Shown piece after piece: positions 35,766 to 44,802 of a stretch of 64,000 nt of DNA. The DNA lies in NCBI RefSeq assembly GCF_005887555.1, contig NZ_VCIA01000001.1, positions 1,178,001 through 1,242,000 of the forward strand, read 5' to 3'. The notes below the pieces were generated by a model. It saw only the letters and a program-made list of their open reading frames with translations. It did no database searches and was not told the origin of the DNA. Position 1 is the first letter of the stretch. Every line of letters begins with the position of its first letter. The translations under genes and the position numbers were made by a program. The DNA is from Lentibacillus cibarius. Lineage in GTDB: Bacteria > Bacillota > Bacilli > Bacillales > Amphibacillaceae.

Positions 35766-35820
35766 GCGTCGCTCGAGTGCGGCGGGTTGTCGCTCGAGTT
35801 GAGGTGACTGTCGCTCGACC
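35766..35820. repeat. CTCGAG array, site 8
   Basis: Three units (gcgtcgctcgagtgcggcgg, gtcgctcgagttgaggtg, gtcgctcgacctg), ending about 12 bases before the stop of the LysR gene. Confidence 0.7.
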
Positions 35821-35831
35821 TGCTCCCCCCC

Positions 35832-36722
35832 TCACACCCCGCTCACACCATTCCCCCCCAACAAAAACGCTGCAAAATCCGTAACTATTTCCTTCTCATA
35901 ACGCCTGTTTTTCTGAACCATCCAGAAGTCTCTTGTTAAATGAAAGTCCTTAATAGGGATCTCACGCAGGGTGTTGTATGCTAGTTCTTTTTGGACGGTT
36001 AATTTGGGTAGGATACTTGTGCCTAGTCCTTCTTCTACGGCACTTTTGCTGCCGAGTTCCATGGCGTTTTCTATTTTTTCCAGAACGTGATGTTGGTTTA
36101 ATGATTCCTCCACAATTTGCCGAGTCCCTGATTCTTTCTCCCTCCAAATCATCTTTTCTTCTGGTATTTCATTTATTTGAATGGCTTCCCGATTTCCCCA
36201 GCGATGATTGGAAGCAGTGACTAAAATTAATTCATCATCGGCAAATTTCCTCTGTTTATAGACGTTCTCAGGAACAACACCTTCCACGAGTGCCATGTCA
36301 ATAGCCTTCTTCTCCAATTTTTCGAGCATGAGTGGTGTATTTCCAATCGACAAATGAAATTGAACTAGGGGGTACGACTGTTTAAACTGGCGGATTAACG
36401 CAGGCAGCAAATATTCCCCAATGGTCAAACTGGCACCGACATATAAGGACGTTTCCCGTTTCCCGAGATGTTCCTGCATTTTTTCGTGCGCCTCTTGGTG
36501 AACGGCTAAAAGTTCCTTCGCATATGGGTAAAGAAGTTCTCCAGCTTTGGTTAATTTCAGCGCCCCTTCCTCTCGATCAAACAGGGTGGTTCCATAACTA
36601 TCCTCAAGTTGTCGAATTTGTTTCGTTACTGCGGGTTGCGTTACATACCCGAGTTCTGCCGCCTTAGTAATGCTCCCCTTTTCAACCACACGGCAAAACA
36701 TCCGGAAATTTTCAATATTCAA
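35832..36722 (-). CDS. LysR family transcriptional regulator
   Basis: 296 residues. The N-terminal helix-turn-helix reads FCRVVEKGSITKAAELGYVT with recognition helix PAVTKQIRQLEDSYG. The effector domain starts at TSLYVGASLTIGEYLLPALI. The start is TTG, with GGTGGTAGG upstream. It diverges from the TauE-family exporter gene across a 166-base gap and probably controls it. CysL and similar sulfur regulators share the layout, but the ligand is unknown. Confidence 0.88.
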   Translation of the reverse strand: MNIENFRMFCRVVEKGSITKAAELGYVTQPAVTKQIRQLEDSYGTTLFDREEGALKLTKAGELLYPYAKELLAVHQEAHEKMQEHLGKRETSLYVGASLTIGEYLLPALIRQFKQSYPLVQFHLSIGNTPLMLEKLEKKAIDMALVEGVVPENVYKQRKFADDELILVTASNHRWGNREAIQINEIPEEKMIWREKESGTRQIVEESLNQHHVLEKIENAMELGSKSAVEEGLGTSILPKLTVQKELAYNTLREIPIKDFHLTRDFWMVQKNRRYEKEIVTDFAAFLLGGNGVSGV

Positions 36723-36888
36723 TTCCTACCACCTCGTTCCTATCGTTCTCTCACCTGCGTACCATTCTATCACAACCAGACCGGCGTTCATTCCTTTTTG
36801 TTATAGGGGATAACATATACTGATTTCATTTATTTAGTAAACCATGAGAAGATGGAGAAAAGATAAACATAAGAAGGAGGCCATTTTA

Positions 36889-37662
36889 GTGGATATAGGC
36901 ACTGGCATTTTGCTCCTTGTCATCGGGATTATTGCAGGGGGCTACGGTACGATTGTCGGGGCAGGCGGAGGGTTCATTTTTGTTCCGGCATTACTTATTT
37001 TATTAGATATAGATCCGGTGATTGCCGCTGGATCGGGATTAGTCATCGTTCTCATCAATTCACTCACTGGTGTCATCGGGTATGCCAAACAGAAACGAAT
37101 TGACTATAGAATTGCCCTGACCATTGGCATCAGCGCCTTCCCGGGAGCATTGCTGGGTGTGTGGCTGTTGCGTGTCTATTCTTCTCAGTATTTTTACATT
37201 ATTTTCGCAACCATCTTGGTCGGACTTGGTATCTTTCTGCTCAGCAAAAATGCACCGACTAAAAAGAAGAAAGCAGCATCCGACGAACCCACCAACAAAC
37301 CAGCAGCTATCTATGATAAGTGGTTCGTCCCGCTTGGCCTGCTCATGGGCGTCTTGTCCAGCTATTTAGGAATCGGCGGCGGATGGCTGTTGGTACCGAT
37401 CCTTGTGTACTTGTTTCAAGTGCCCACACACCAAGCAACCGCTACATCGCTTCTGTCACTATGTCTTTATTCGACAGTAGGCGTCATCACGCAAATCTAT
37501 TATGGCAATATTGACTGGATGGCTGTGATCTTCGGAGGTACCGGTATCATTGTTGGAGCTAACTTAGGTGTTATTATTTCAAAGCGGCTTTCCGGCAGAG
37601 TGGTCATGCAAATGCTCTCTGTGCTGCTGATTATTATTGGAATCAGGATGTATTTTCAGTAG
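36889..37662 (+). CDS. TauE/SafE family sulfite/anion exporter
   Basis: A membrane protein of 257 residues with about eight helices in two repeats. The first repeat contains GTIVGAGGGFIFVPALLILL and the second YLGIGGGWLLVPILVYLF, the two GGG-F/W-x-VP motifs of the family. The GTG start at 36889 has AAGGAGG eight bases upstream, which is better than the longer frame to 36844. Members export sulfite, sulfoacetate or other organosulfur anions. The divergent LysR regulator fits this. Confidence 0.88.
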   Translation: MDIGTGILLLVIGIIAGGYGTIVGAGGGFIFVPALLILLDIDPVIAAGSGLVIVLINSLTGVIGYAKQKRIDYRIALTIGISAFPGALLGVWLLRVYSSQYFYIIFATILVGLGIFLLSKNAPTKKKKAASDEPTNKPAAIYDKWFVPLGLLMGVLSSYLGIGGGWLLVPILVYLFQVPTHQATATSLLSLCLYSTVGVITQIYYGNIDWMAVIFGGTGIIVGANLGVIISKRLSGRVVMQMLSVLLIIIGIRMYFQ

Positions 37663-37665
37663 ATA

Positions 37666-37712
37666 GGTGCCAGGCACTTATACAATTCAGAATTGTGTAT
37701 GTGCCTGGCACT
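37666..37712. repeat. GTGCCAGGCAC palindrome, copy 1
   Basis: ggtgccaggcac and gtgcctggcact flank a core acaattcagaattgt. It lies between convergent genes and may end both transcripts. Confidence 0.85.
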
Positions 37713-37720
37713 TAAAATGC

Positions 37721-38758
37721 TTATTTTATTGCTTTTTCCACTTCCTCTGCTACATCATCCGGAACCCATTCTGTCCAGATGTCAGTATGTTTGTTCATCC
37801 ACCATGTGGCGGCTTCCTTGGCATTTGCGTCATTATCATTCATATAGACAAGCGCCTCATTGGTCAATTTGTTGCTAGTCTGATAGTTTTTAAGGACTTT
37901 GACAGCATCTGGGGCTGTTTCCGCTAATTCTGCATTTATGGCGATCGGTACATCTTGATCTGGAAATGCCGTGCCATAATTTTTCTCCCACGTTTCTTTA
38001 TCATATTCCGGTTCCTCGAGAAGTGTCATATCGTATTTTCCTAACACCCAGCTTGGGGAATAGGCGTAACCAATCCAAGGTTCACCTGCTTCATAAGCTT
38101 TTGTCAGGGACACATTCAAGCCAGTGCCTGAGCCCGGATCTACATATTTAAAGGTATTAGAAAGGTTATATGTTTCCATTTTTTGCTCAAATGCTTTTGC
38201 CGCTCCCCACATAGACGGCGCACCGATAATTTCGCCTTTCTTATTAGAAGATTTCGCGAACACATCTTTATATTTCGGCAAATCGTTGATCGACTTCAAA
38301 TCTGGTGCCATGGGCTCAATACCACGTTCCTCATCACCTTCAATCACATAAGTAGGGACAAAATAACCGCGCTTGGTATCACCAAAGTTAATGCCAACTT
38401 GTTTGACCTTTCCGTCGTCGAGTGCCTCATCATAGGCGTCACCCATCTTATCTCCCCATATTTCCATCGTTACATCAATATCGCCATTTTGCAGTCCTTT
38501 TAACCCAATAGACATGGATGCGGTGGTTACTTTGGTTTGATAATCATATCCTTCTTCCAAAATGGTCGCAGCGACTTGATTGTGGAAGCGAATACTGTTC
38601 CAGCCCAGATCAGAGAAGACAATCTTATCTTTCGTAGCCTGGCTTTCGTCACCTTCACTGTTAGCATTCGTTTCCGACCCACAGGCTGCTAGTAATATTA
38701 CTGCAACAACACTTGTGAATAACAACATAGGTCTGAGCATTTTTATACATTTCATCAT
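37721..38758 (-). CDS. opuAC: Glycine betaine-type ABC substrate-binding lipoprotein
   Basis: A lipid-anchored binding protein of 345 residues for a quaternary ammonium compound. The signal peptide ends in LLAACGS (lipobox). The mature part has the OpuAC domain: LGWNSIRFHNQVAATILEEGY, GDIDVTMEIWGDKM and the ligand region GYAYSPSWVLGKYDMTLLEEP with aromatic residues suited to a trimethylammonium box. The C-terminus EWVPDDVAEEVEKAIK is close to that of the paralogue at 50773. No permease or ATPase gene is nearby, so it probably works with a distant transporter. It ends beside a palindromic repeat. Confidence 0.88.
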   Translation of the reverse strand: MMKCIKMLRPMLLFTSVVAVILLAACGSETNANSEGDESQATKDKIVFSDLGWNSIRFHNQVAATILEEGYDYQTKVTTASMSIGLKGLQNGDIDVTMEIWGDKMGDAYDEALDDGKVKQVGINFGDTKRGYFVPTYVIEGDEERGIEPMAPDLKSINDLPKYKDVFAKSSNKKGEIIGAPSMWGAAKAFEQKMETYNLSNTFKYVDPGSGTGLNVSLTKAYEAGEPWIGYAYSPSWVLGKYDMTLLEEPEYDKETWEKNYGTAFPDQDVPIAINAELAETAPDAVKVLKNYQTSNKLTNEALVYMNDNDANAKEAATWWMNKHTDIWTEWVPDDVAEEVEKAIK

Positions 38759-38865
38759 TAAAAAACATCATCCTTTGCTTCATTGAGTAGTTTTGTTTTC
38801 ATATAGTTGGTTTTTTGCAAGTCCGATGGAAAGTAACACGTACGGGATTGATCCACGTGTATCAC

Positions 38866-40095
38866 TCATACCAACATGCGTTGCACTTTTTTCAATGCCA
38901 TACTTTCATCTGCCAAGGCTTCCGGATCGACGGCTTTTTGCTGCTGAATCATCCGTCTCGCAGGCAAGGCGTTTTTCGGTTGATTACAAATAAACGCGGC
39001 CTTGACGATATGCTGCTCATCTAAGTAAAAGTAAGTGAACGCATTCGCCTCGATTGATCCGCGTAAAACGGTTTGGGCCCATTCCTTTGCATGCCCGAAA
39101 TATTGGAAACGGCTGCCGTGTTGATCCGACCAAAAGTACGGTGTATACGTATAGGGGGCCGATTGCGGCTGTAGTAAGTTTTTGGCGACCGTCTTGGCAT
39201 GATTGACAGCATGATCCCAATGTTCCACATGAACAGGTATTCCGTTATACGGCCATGACGTACAGTCCCCCGCCGCATAAATATCAGGGACCGATGTTTC
39301 GCCATATTCATTGACAGTATAACCACCATCAATATGTATTTGTGGGTGCGAAACTTCCGTGTTCGGTGTCACCCCTACACCGATGATGACCGCTTGGCAC
39401 GGAATTCGCCTCCCGCCGGCAGTCACTGCTTCTTCCACCATGGCGTCCCCGTTAAACTGCGTGACAGAATCATTTGTAATCACATTGACACCATTACTGC
39501 GGTGCAAATCCAGAAAATACTCCGATACTTGCCGGCCGACGACATTTTCCATCGGGTACGCGGATCTTTCCACGATGGTCACGTCGATTCCTAACTGTTT
39601 CAGCGAAGAAGCAAGTTCGGCTCCAATAAAACCAGCCCCGATAATAACGGCCTCTTTCACATGTTGCATATGTTGTTTCATCGCGATGGCATCGGCCATT
39701 TGTCGTAAGTAAAAAATGCCTTGAAGATCATCGCCCTCAATCGACAGTGTGCGCAGTTTCGATCCTGTCGCAAGCATGAGTTTGTCCCATGCATAGGAAG
39801 AACCATCTTTGGTATCGATGGTTTTACGAACGGGATCGATGGCTGTCACCTCCACACCGAGCTTCAAATCGATGTCCAATCGTTCATAGGTCTCAGGGTC
39901 TCGTAATAAAATATTTGCTTCATCCATTTCCCCGGTTATCCATTCCTTCGATAACGGCGGGCGGTCATAAGGCATCTGGCTGTCGCTATCTAGCAGCACA
40001 ATCCGGCCTTGATAACCTTCTTTTCGCAAGCTTTCGGCGGCATGAACGCCCGCGATTCCCGCTCCAACAATGACTGTTGTATCTGCATCAGACAT
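38866..40095 (-). CDS. FAD-dependent ferredoxin reductase
   Basis: Transfers electrons from NAD(P)H to a Rieske-type ferredoxin. 409 residues with an FAD motif TTVIVGAGIAGVHAAESLRKEG, an NAD motif VIIGAGFIGAELASSLKQLG and a second FAD motif VPDIYAAGDCTSWP. The C-terminal domain ends DESMALKKVQRMLV. The ATG at 40095 has GGGGGAG upstream and lies one base past the stop of the Rieske ferredoxin gene, so both are translated together. It is the last gene of the five-gene operon from 43439. This reductase class serves ring-hydroxylating oxygenases. Confidence 0.9.
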   Translation of the reverse strand: MSDADTTVIVGAGIAGVHAAESLRKEGYQGRIVLLDSDSQMPYDRPPLSKEWITGEMDEANILLRDPETYERLDIDLKLGVEVTAIDPVRKTIDTKDGSSYAWDKLMLATGSKLRTLSIEGDDLQGIFYLRQMADAIAMKQHMQHVKEAVIIGAGFIGAELASSLKQLGIDVTIVERSAYPMENVVGRQVSEYFLDLHRSNGVNVITNDSVTQFNGDAMVEEAVTAGGRRIPCQAVIIGVGVTPNTEVSHPQIHIDGGYTVNEYGETSVPDIYAAGDCTSWPYNGIPVHVEHWDHAVNHAKTVAKNLLQPQSAPYTYTPYFWSDQHGSRFQYFGHAKEWAQTVLRGSIEANAFTYFYLDEQHIVKAAFICNQPKNALPARRMIQQQKAVDPEALADESMALKKVQRMLV

Positions 40096-40096
40096 C

Positions 40097-40450
40097 TTAT
40101 TCTCCCCCTTCATAGCGAACCCATACGGATCCGTCAGCCTCGATCGCTTCATAGACTTGCAGCGGGGTTTCCGCCGGTCCTTCCAGCACGGAACCGTCAC
40201 GAATATCGAAACAGGCAAAATGCAATGGACACGTTAGACACGTTCCATCCAGATCACCGTCGACCAACTCAGCATACGCATGCGTGCATATCCCTTCCAC
40301 GGCATAAACCTTTCCATCGCCCCGGCCGACAATGATTGTTTCATCACCTACCTCACATTCCATGAGGTCATCCTCTTCAAGTTCGGAACTTGAACATACG
40401 TAAATATAAGTGTCGTCTAAAGTGGGGTTTGCCCCTTCTGTATGTTCCAT
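40097..40450 (-). CDS. Rieske [2Fe-2S] ferredoxin (first)
   Basis: A soluble electron carrier of about 117 residues. The cluster ligands are in CTHAYAELV and CLTCPLHFACFDIRDG, the C-x-H...C-x2-H pattern. The acidic N-terminus (SSSELEEDDLMECEVGDE) is typical of oxygenase ferredoxins. The ATG at 40450 follows GAGGGTGAT. It probably passes electrons from the adjacent ferredoxin reductase to an oxygenase, but no oxygenase is encoded in this operon. Confidence 0.88.
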   Translation of the reverse strand: MEHTEGANPTLDDTYIYVCSSSELEEDDLMECEVGDETIIVGRGDGKVYAVEGICTHAYAELVDGDLDGTCLTCPLHFACFDIRDGSVLEGPAETPLQVYEAIEADGSVWVRYEGGE

Positions 40451-40492
40451 GGTTATCACCCTCGTGTTTTATTCTATATTGCTTAACCATCC

Positions 40493-41956
40493 CTAAAACC
40501 AATTAGCTGGCTCCGGTTTCAAGTTTCGGAAAATATGCTTCGTTTCCTGATATTCTTCCAGCCCTGTTTTGCCGAGTTCACGACCGATTCCGGACTGTTT
40601 AAAGCCACCCCATGGTGCTTGCGGGAAGTACAAGTTCACGTCGTTGATCCAAACTGTGCCCATCCGCATCTTGACCACACAACGTTGAGCTTTGGCAATA
40701 TCGTTTGTGAAAACACCACCGGCAAGACCGTAAATGGAATCGTTAGCAAGGTGGATCGCTTCTTCTTCCGTCGCGAATGTTTCCACGGTAATCACCGGAC
40801 CAAAGCCTTCATCCTGCACAACGCTCATGTCGGTCGTGCAATTCGTCAATACGGTCGGCAGGTAGAAAAAGCCATGCTGCAGTTCCGGATCGTCGGGCTT
40901 TTCGCCACCGACAGCAACCGTTGCCCCTTCTTTTTTTCCGTTCTCGACATAATCAACCACTTTTGCTAAATGTTCTTTAGATATGAGCGGGCCCATTTGC
41001 GTTGCTTCATCAAAACCGCTGCCAAGCTTGATTTTCTTCACGCGTTTAACGAGCTCCCTAACAAAATCATCATGCATGCTTTCCTCTACAATGAGGCGCG
41101 TGCCCGCTGAACAGATTTGCCCAGCATGGAAAAATACCGCATTCATCGCCTGGTCGACAGCGGTGTCAAAGTCGGCATCGGCAAAAATAATATTCGGATT
41201 TTTACCGCCCAGTTCCAATGCCAAATTTTTTACATTCGAACTGGCTGCCTGCATAATCCGTTTGCCTGTTTCGATGCCACCTGTAAACGAAATCAAATCC
41301 ACATCGTCACTAGCCGATAACTTGGCACCGACGGAATTGCCGGAACCAAGCACGAGATTGACAACACCTGCTGGAACGCCAGCCTCTTCCATTAATTCGA
41401 ATACTTTCACCGACGTAAGCGGCGTAATCTCGCTTGGCTTCATGACAAGTGTGTTACCTGCTGCCAGTGCCGGGGCCAATTTCCATGAAGCCTGCAATAA
41501 TGGGTAGTTCCACGGTGTAATCTGCCCGCAGACGCCGACAGGTTCATGAACGACCCTGCTTGTGGCATTGGCAATAGGCGATGCAATGATTTCGCCGCCG
41601 TCTTTGTCCGCCATTTCCGCAAAGTAATGGAAAACACCGGCAATATCATCCATATCAACGCGACTTTCTTCAACGGTTTTACCGGTATCAAGTGATTCAA
41701 GCTCGGCTAATTCTTCACGGTCACGTTCAATTAATGTCGCAATGTCATGAACCTTTTTGCCGCGGTCACGAGCAGGCCAATGTGACCATTCTCCATGGTC
41801 AAAGGCCTCTCGAGCGGCTGCAATCGCCAATGTCGCATCCTTCTCATTGCCTTCTGCTACCGTTGCAATGACTTCTTGATTATAAGGATTAATAATTTCT
41901 CTTGTTTCTCCTGAACAGGCTTCAACCCATTCACCGTTCATAAACATCTTTTTCAT
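40493..41956 (-). CDS. Aldehyde dehydrogenase family protein (betaine-aldehyde type)
   Basis: NAD(P)-dependent oxidation of an aldehyde to an acid. 487 residues. The cofactor region is TPWNYPLLQASWKLAPALAAGN. The catalytic Glu is in LELGGKNPNIIF, and the catalytic Cys in FFHAGQICSAGTRLIVEE. The conserved end is APWGGFKQSGIGRELG. GAGGTGAACGT precedes the ATG. It belongs to the betaine-aldehyde/2-hydroxymuconic-semialdehyde branch. In this operon it may oxidise an aldehyde made by oxygenase-dependent cleavage of the substrate. Confidence 0.88.
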   Translation of the reverse strand: MKKMFMNGEWVEACSGETREIINPYNQEVIATVAEGNEKDATLAIAAAREAFDHGEWSHWPARDRGKKVHDIATLIERDREELAELESLDTGKTVEESRVDMDDIAGVFHYFAEMADKDGGEIIASPIANATSRVVHEPVGVCGQITPWNYPLLQASWKLAPALAAGNTLVMKPSEITPLTSVKVFELMEEAGVPAGVVNLVLGSGNSVGAKLSASDDVDLISFTGGIETGKRIMQAASSNVKNLALELGGKNPNIIFADADFDTAVDQAMNAVFFHAGQICSAGTRLIVEESMHDDFVRELVKRVKKIKLGSGFDEATQMGPLISKEHLAKVVDYVENGKKEGATVAVGGEKPDDPELQHGFFYLPTVLTNCTTDMSVVQDEGFGPVITVETFATEEEAIHLANDSIYGLAGGVFTNDIAKAQRCVVKMRMGTVWINDVNLYFPQAPWGGFKQSGIGRELGKTGLEEYQETKHIFRNLKPEPANWF

Positions 41957-41985
41957 ACGTTCACCTCATGCATCCTCAGGCAGAT

Positions 41986-42342
41986 TCATTTGTATAGAAC
42001 TACATGTTCATCCTCAATTGTCACGTTGAAACTGCGTAATTTTTTTTCAGGTTCAGCTAGCATACAGCCGTCATTTTTGATGTCATATTCAAGCCCATGC
42101 CATGGACAGCGAAGAATTTCACCGTCTCTAATATATTCATAGTTTCCGTGAATATCCGTCCGTTTCGTATCGCCGCATAACGCACCTTCAGAAAGCGGTG
42201 CACCCTGATGCAGGCACCGATTGGCATAAGCGTAAAATTCACCGTCTTTTGTGCGGCAAACAACAACCGGAATTTTTCCTAATGACGCGCTTCTCATCTT
42301 GCCCGGCTCAATATCTTCTTTTTTACATACAACTTCTCTCAT
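41986..42342 (-). CDS. Rieske [2Fe-2S] ferredoxin (second)
   Basis: 118 residues. The ligands are in RCLHQGAPLSEG and ILRCPWHGLEYDIKNDG, the C-x-H...C-x2-H pattern. It is clearly different from the ferredoxin at 40097. The start overlaps the end of the amidohydrolase gene by four bases, which indicates coupled translation. It could be an electron carrier or a small oxygenase component. Confidence 0.88.
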   Translation of the reverse strand: MREVVCKKEDIEPGKMRSASLGKIPVVVCRTKDGEFYAYANRCLHQGAPLSEGALCGDTKRTDIHGNYEYIRDGEILRCPWHGLEYDIKNDGCMLAEPEKKLRSFNVTIEDEHVVLYK

Positions 42343-43439
42343 GTTAGAACACTCCCTTGCATTTGTGGCAATTTAGGGTAAGAAGCCCTCGCGTTTTCGG
42401 CGTAGATTTTTTCCTCTAACGTTTCACCAAGTTTAGGAAGTGCCTCAAGTGGTGAATCATAATCCCAATGCGGATAATCCGTTGCAAAACAGACCATATC
42501 TTCTGACCCCATTTGATCCATATACTGCATAAATTCTTTCTCGGTCATTTCTTCTACAGGCTGTGTTGTAAAACGAACATGCTCCTGCATGATGCGGCTC
42601 GGCATCCGTTTGACCCAAGGAATCTCATGACGAAGTTCCTTATACTGCTGATCCATCTTTTTCATCAAATGCGGGGCGTGCGTGAATCCGCCCTCGATCA
42701 TAATAAGGCTCAAACCAGGGAATTTATCAAACACACCGTTAAACACCATGTTGGAAACTTCAATCATATGCGCCGTTGGTAACATCGTATGCCACTCGAT
42801 AAAATAACGCGGCCAGCCTCCAAAATGCGTAGGTGGCTCATTATGATGCATACCAATCGATAAATTGTGCCGCTCAGCCGCTTCAAAAATCGGATGGTAA
42901 TAGGGGTCTCCCCACGACCGGGTATCAATCGGAAGCAGGATTTGCACCATTTTCGGATGCGAGCCAACCCGTTCAATCTCACGAACCGCTTGCTGTGGAT
43001 CCTGCGCCGCAATATGTACTGAACCATATAAACGGTCATCCTTTTCAAGCCAATTTTCAATCTGCCAATTGTTATAAGCAGTCGCTAAAGCAGCACCCAT
43101 TTCGTACCAACCGTGCATAGATGACGGAGATGGATCCAAGGCTCCCGTTAAAATGCCATACTCATGCCCCTCCGCATCGAGTAATTGTTCTTGCATAAAC
43201 GCGAGATCTGTTCCGGCAGCCCCACCATCTGGAGTTACAGCATCTGCCCGATCCACACCAGCAACCGTTGGCTGTGTATACGGCATGTGTTTTTCCTGTA
43301 TCCAGTGGTTATCTGTTATATACCGCCTCCACGGATTATCTAAATAAGGGACAAGTTCTGCATAAGTCGCCCTTTCGTGAATATCGGTGTCGATGATACG
43401 ACGCTGTTTCTTTCCTTTTTTAATTGATTTTTGCGCCAT
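42339..43439 (-). CDS. Metal-dependent amidohydrolase (ACMSD-like)
   Basis: A TIM-barrel hydrolase/decarboxylase of 366 residues from the amidohydrolase-2 family, related to aminocarboxymuconate-semialdehyde decarboxylase. Metal ligands appear in IIDTDIHERATYAELVPYL, in SIGMHHNEPP (second histidines), and in FATDYPHWDYDSPLEAL with the terminal Asp. GGAGTAATTTAAAA precedes the ATG. It heads a five-gene operon with two Rieske ferredoxins, an aldehyde dehydrogenase and a ferredoxin reductase. This suggests a pathway that hydrolyses or decarboxylates a ring-derived compound. The substrate is not known. Confidence 0.85.
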   Translation of the reverse strand: MAQKSIKKGKKQRRIIDTDIHERATYAELVPYLDNPWRRYITDNHWIQEKHMPYTQPTVAGVDRADAVTPDGGAAGTDLAFMQEQLLDAEGHEYGILTGALDPSPSSMHGWYEMGAALATAYNNWQIENWLEKDDRLYGSVHIAAQDPQQAVREIERVGSHPKMVQILLPIDTRSWGDPYYHPIFEAAERHNLSIGMHHNEPPTHFGGWPRYFIEWHTMLPTAHMIEVSNMVFNGVFDKFPGLSLIMIEGGFTHAPHLMKKMDQQYKELRHEIPWVKRMPSRIMQEHVRFTTQPVEEMTEKEFMQYMDQMGSEDMVCFATDYPHWDYDSPLEALPKLGETLEEKIYAENARASYPKLPQMQGSVLT

Positions 43440-43744
43440 TTTTAAATTACTCCTTTTTTTCTTTTATAAAAGACTATTAAATTCCGTTGAACAACCTTAC
43501 AAAACATTTCCATGCGCATGAACTAAAATATAGTTTACAAAAAGCGATTTAACCCTGACAAAGCCGATTTCAAGAACTGAGAAGCTTCAGTGACACTCAG
43601 TGAGCTTCAGTGAAGGTCAGTGAGCTTTTTTCTCCAAATTTGTTTTTTTACTACCAATATAGTGAAAAATAGCACTTTCATTGGTATGGCAGGGATTGAA
43701 GGGGTGTAGAGGAATATAGGTGGAATGTGTGTTTTATAGATGGT
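43440..43744. other. Upstream region of the amidohydrolase operon
   Basis: A promoter for the minus-strand operon must lie here. A TTGTCA ... TAAACT pair with 18-base spacing (about 43521-43555) is a weak candidate. A short tandem repeat of cagtgagcttcagtga lies at about 43595-43627. Confidence 0.35.
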
Positions 43745-43778
43745 AGATTTTCGGTGGCTACCGAAAATCATCTTTTGT
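43745..43778. repeat. GATTTTCGG hairpin repeat, copy 5
   Basis: gattttcggtggc and taccgaaaatc with tail atcttttg. The two stem changes (g-g to t-a) are compensatory. Array site 9 follows after about 25 bases. Confidence 0.75.
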
Positions 43779-43802
43779 TGAGGGGGTTGTTGGGGTGGGT
43801 GC

Positions 43803-43882
43803 GTCGCTCGAGTTGCGCACCCTGTCGCTCGAGTGCGGGCGGCTGTCGCTCGAGTTGGGGTGCGCGTCGCTCGAGTTTGGGG
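43803..43882. repeat. CTCGAG array, site 9 (left of the IS)
   Basis: Four units (gtcgctcgagttgcgcac, gtcgctcgagtgcgggcgg, gtcgctcgagttggggtgc, gtcgctcgagtttggggg). The array is broken by the IS3 element, and site 10 on the far side looks like its continuation. Confidence 0.85.
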
Positions 43883-43929
43883 GCATGAACATGACCCTGT
43901 CAAATAGACAGCATAAAAAACGTGCAGAA

Positions 43930-44802
43930 TTATGCTGTTTTTAACCGATATTCGACTGGACTCATTTCCAGTTTGTTTTGTAGTCGATTATTGTTAAAAT
44001 AGTGCATATAGGCGTCTATTGCGTTTTTAATGTCAACCAAAGTTTCCATCTTGTAGAAACAAGGTGCTTCTGTCTTGAAATGGCTGAAGAAATTTTCAAC
44101 GCAAGCATTGTCCCAACAATTACCTCTACGGGACATGGATTGGGTGATGCCCATTTCCTTCAGACGCAGCTTATATCCGGGATTTGTGAACTGGATGCCC
44201 TGATCGCTATGCAGGATGGCACCTTTCTCAAATCCCCTTTTTTGTAATTTATTTAAGGCTTCATAGACCAGTTCAGTTGATTGATTGGTATCCATGGAAT
44301 ACGCTACGATTTCACTATTAAATAAATCCTTTATGGCGCATACATAAAGCCAGGGATGATGGCTTCCTTTAACCGGAACATATGTGATATCCACACCCAT
44401 TTTAATGCCGGGCCTTAAAGCTTTAAAATCACGATCCAGAACATTCGGTATGTTCCCATAAGGCTGACGCCCGCCTTTTTTACGTTTTCTCCGGATTTGG
44501 CAACGTAAACCATATTTTTTCATCACGCGTGAGATACACTTTTCATTAACAATCATGTGATAGGAACGTTTAAATTCCTTTTTGATACGCTCACGTCCAA
44601 ATGTTCCACCATGTTTTCGATAAATCTCTAAGATCTTCTGGTAAAGCTCCTCGTCTTTCTTGTCCTGTTCATAGCTTTCCTTACGGGATTTCCATCTGTA
44701 ATAGCCAGAACGAGAAACAGAAGTAACGCCAACTAGTTTCGCTATTGGATACACGCCCTCATATTCTCGTATAAATTCAAATTCAGCCTGTTTACGCCTC
44801 AC
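43930..44802 (-). CDS. IS3-family transposase OrfB (DDE integrase)
   Basis: 290 residues with an HTH-21 region (YPIAKLVGVTSVSRSGYYRW), then the rve integrase core. The DDE residues are seen in MGVDITYVPVKG (first Asp), ILHSDQGIQFTNPGY (second Asp) and SRRGNCWDNACVENFFSHFK (Glu). The C-terminus RLQNKLEMSPVEYRLKTA is typical. It overlaps OrfA by four bases. In this family OrfA-OrfB is made by -1 frameshifting. It appears intact and potentially active. Confidence 0.93.
   Translation of the reverse strand: MRRKQAEFEFIREYEGVYPIAKLVGVTSVSRSGYYRWKSRKESYEQDKKDEELYQKILEIYRKHGGTFGRERIKKEFKRSYHMIVNEKCISRVMKKYGLRCQIRRKRKKGGRQPYGNIPNVLDRDFKALRPGIKMGVDITYVPVKGSHHPWLYVCAIKDLFNSEIVAYSMDTNQSTELVYEALNKLQKRGFEKGAILHSDQGIQFTNPGYKLRLKEMGITQSMSRRGNCWDNACVENFFSHFKTEAPCFYKMETLVDIKNAIDAYMHYFNNNRLQNKLEMSPVEYRLKTA

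Noticed and set aside
38580..40335. Several plus-strand frames over the ferredoxin reductase and binding-protein genes
   Set aside because: They are opposite-strand shadows of well-supported minus-strand genes.
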